Source of the DNA: Bacillota bacterium
GTDB lineage: Bacteria > Bacillota > Limnochordia > Darwinibacteriales > DTU012
NCBI GenBank assembly: GCA_012521805.1
Contig: JAAYLQ010000170.1
Span: 1-7,423 of the forward strand
Direction of reading: 5' to 3'
Length of the DNA: 7,423 bases
Below are positions 6,760-7,423 of this stretch, in pieces. Every line of letters starts with the position of its first letter. Within the stretch, counting starts at the first letter, position 1. The notes under the pieces were generated by a model. It searched no databases. It saw only the letters and a list, made by a program, of their open reading frames with translations, and was not told where the DNA came from. The position numbers and the translations under genes are program-made.

Positions 6760-7226
6760 TTTTCCCCGCCTCCTTTAGGATTAAGAAATGCATCAAAGGC
6801 ATGTCCAGTCATACTGAGGAATGTTCTGCTGTCAATCAGTGCAATGCCAGCGGTCGCTGGGTTTGTATCACCTAGAACCACTAAAGTATCTCCTGGCTGC
6901 AGCTTTAAAGTATCCCTAGCTTTCTTTGGCAGCACTATCTGCCCCCGCTCTCCAATTGTGACGATGCCAAAAATATGCTTGTCCTTAGGCGGAATCGGCA
7001 TTCCTTCCAGTTCTGGATCGTGGCGGACCAAATCGTTTAAAGAAACATTATATAAATCTGCCAAAGCCTCACAGTTGATAATATCCGGCAGTGACTCGCC
7101 GTTCTCCCATTTGGCTACCGCCTGTCGGCTGACACCGATCTTTTCGGCTACTTCTTCCTGAGTCATGCTGGATGAGCTGCGCAGATAGCGAAGATTGACA
7201 GCGATGTTATTTCTCGTACTTTTCAT
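6756..7226 (-). CDS. XRE-family regulator with a C-terminal AbrB-like domain
   Basis: The product (156 residues with this start) fuses two DNA-binding modules. Residues about 10-66 form an XRE/Cro helix-turn-helix, with TQEEVAEKIGVSRQAVAKWE (22-41) covering the recognition helices. Residues about 87-120 form a SpoVT/AbrB swapped-hairpin domain (GIVTIGERGQIVLPKKARD at 87-105, then LKLQPGDTLVVLGD). The tail (about 130-156) is unassigned. It is first in an operon with an ABC ATPase and permease, so it probably controls that transporter and itself. The frame also opens at an ATG at 7235, but AGGGGG lies only 1 nt before it; the ATG at 7226 is 10 nt from that site and is preferred. Inverted repeats in the promoter region are candidate operators. 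Confidence 0.92.
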   Translation of the reverse strand: MKSTRNNIAVNLRYLRSSSSMTQEEVAEKIGVSRQAVAKWENGESLPDIINCEALADLYNVSLNDLVRHDPELEGMPIPPKDKHIFGIVTIGERGQIVLPKKARDTLKLQPGDTLVVLGDTNPATAGIALIDSRTFLSMTGHAFDAFLNPKGGGEK

Positions 7227-7248
7227 GTTTTTCATACCCCCTGTTTAT

Positions 7249-7277
7249 ATCATACACTGAGTTGCACCGGGATTAAA
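7249..7277 (-). promoter_or_regulatory. Probable promoter of the regulator-ABC operon
   Basis: On the minus strand -10 TATGAT (7254-7249) lies 17 bp after TTTAAT (7277-7272), a poor -35 box. The transcript would start near 7242, directly at the ribosome site, giving a very short leader. An overlapping alternative is TGaTATAAA (7252-7244), an extended -10. A weak -35 fits a regulated promoter. Confidence 0.5.
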
Positions 7278-7321
7278 CCAACTGATCTTAACTATTCTTG
7301 TTAATGTTGGTTGCGAACCAA
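7276..7321. promoter_or_regulatory. Cluster of AACCAA/TTGGTT inverted repeats, candidate operator
   Basis: AACCAAC (7276-7282) and GTTGGTT (7306-7312) form a 7-bp dyad, with TTAAC/GTTAA nested inside it. TTGGTT (7307-7312) also pairs with AACCAA (7316-7321) across GCG. The first half-site overlaps the predicted -35 box. Placement before a DNA-binding regulator suggests autoregulation; this is inference. Confidence 0.45.
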
Positions 7322-7360
7322 AAAGAAAAAACACCGACTGCTTCTGGCTAAAGCTGTCGG
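7320..7360 (-). terminator. Intrinsic terminator of the gene to the right
   Basis: On the minus strand CCGAC (7360-7356) pairs with GTCGG (7338-7334) and GCTT with AAGC inside, with one T:T mismatch and a 7-nt loop, followed by TGTTTTTTCTTTTT. It would end a minus-strand transcript entering from outside the window. Confidence 0.75.
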
Positions 7361-7369
7361 CATTTACTA

Positions 7370-7423
7370 TTAGATCTTCAATAAACCGCGAAAACCTCTG
7401 GAGCTGTAATATGAGTCGGCACC
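7370..7423 (-). CDS. Possible C-terminal end of an off-window gene
   Basis: From the right edge one minus-strand frame is open for 17 codons (GADSYYSSRGFRGLLKI) and stops at TAA (7372-7370). That is 9 nt before the terminator stem, the usual spacing for a gene end. Too short to identify, and another frame is also open here. Confidence 0.35.
   Translation of the reverse strand, partial: GADSYYSSRGFRGLLKI

Noticed and set aside
6844..7161. 105-codon plus-strand frame opposite the regulator
   Set aside because: The minus-strand XRE-AbrB gene is unambiguous here, and the antisense product has no start signal or known motif.

Overview
All recognisable genes in this window lie on the minus strand, so the biology reads from right to left. 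The gene families suggest a Firmicute of moderate to low GC (a clostridial or Negativicutes-like lineage). They include an FMN riboswitch driving an ECF-type riboflavin transporter (RibU), an XRE-AbrB fusion regulator with a small ABC-2 transporter, GTG/TTG starts behind strong AGGAG-type ribosome binding sites, Rho-independent terminators and a group IIC intron. The species cannot be fixed from the sequence.

Right edge to 5342: a possible C-terminal fragment of an off-window gene is followed by a terminator (7320-7360). Next comes an inverted-repeat-rich promoter region and a three-gene operon: XRE-AbrB regulator, ABC ATPase (GTGA overlap with the regulator's stop) and ABC-2 permease (11-nt overlap), ending at a terminator near 5342-5370. 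The regulator probably senses something and controls its own exporter, but the substrate is unknown.

5340 to 3755: a run of protein-like segments in shifting frames looks like a decayed gene. It ends about 20 nt before an intact gene for an unrecognised secreted protein. Beyond that gene is a compact three-way-junction-like inverted-repeat element ending in a U-tract, which may be its terminator or a small mobile or structured element. Next is a short relic resembling the start of an IS66-family accessory gene.

3540 to 1671: a monocistronic EamA/DMT-family transporter has a near-consensus sigma-A promoter. It is followed by an independent transcription unit with a near-consensus promoter, an FMN riboswitch, an intrinsic terminator, ribU and a final terminator. 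The true ribU start is 33 nt downstream of the longest open frame.

1576 to 1: a MATE-family efflux pump gene is followed by a strong terminator, one arm of which is tandemly duplicated. Directly after its U-tract the 5' end of a group IIC-type intron begins (120 down to 1) and runs out of the window. This is the expected target preference of that intron class.

The window is mostly a series of small-molecule transporters, each with its own control. The least explained parts are the secreted protein with its broken upstream neighbour (3887-5338) and the structured element at 3755-3846.
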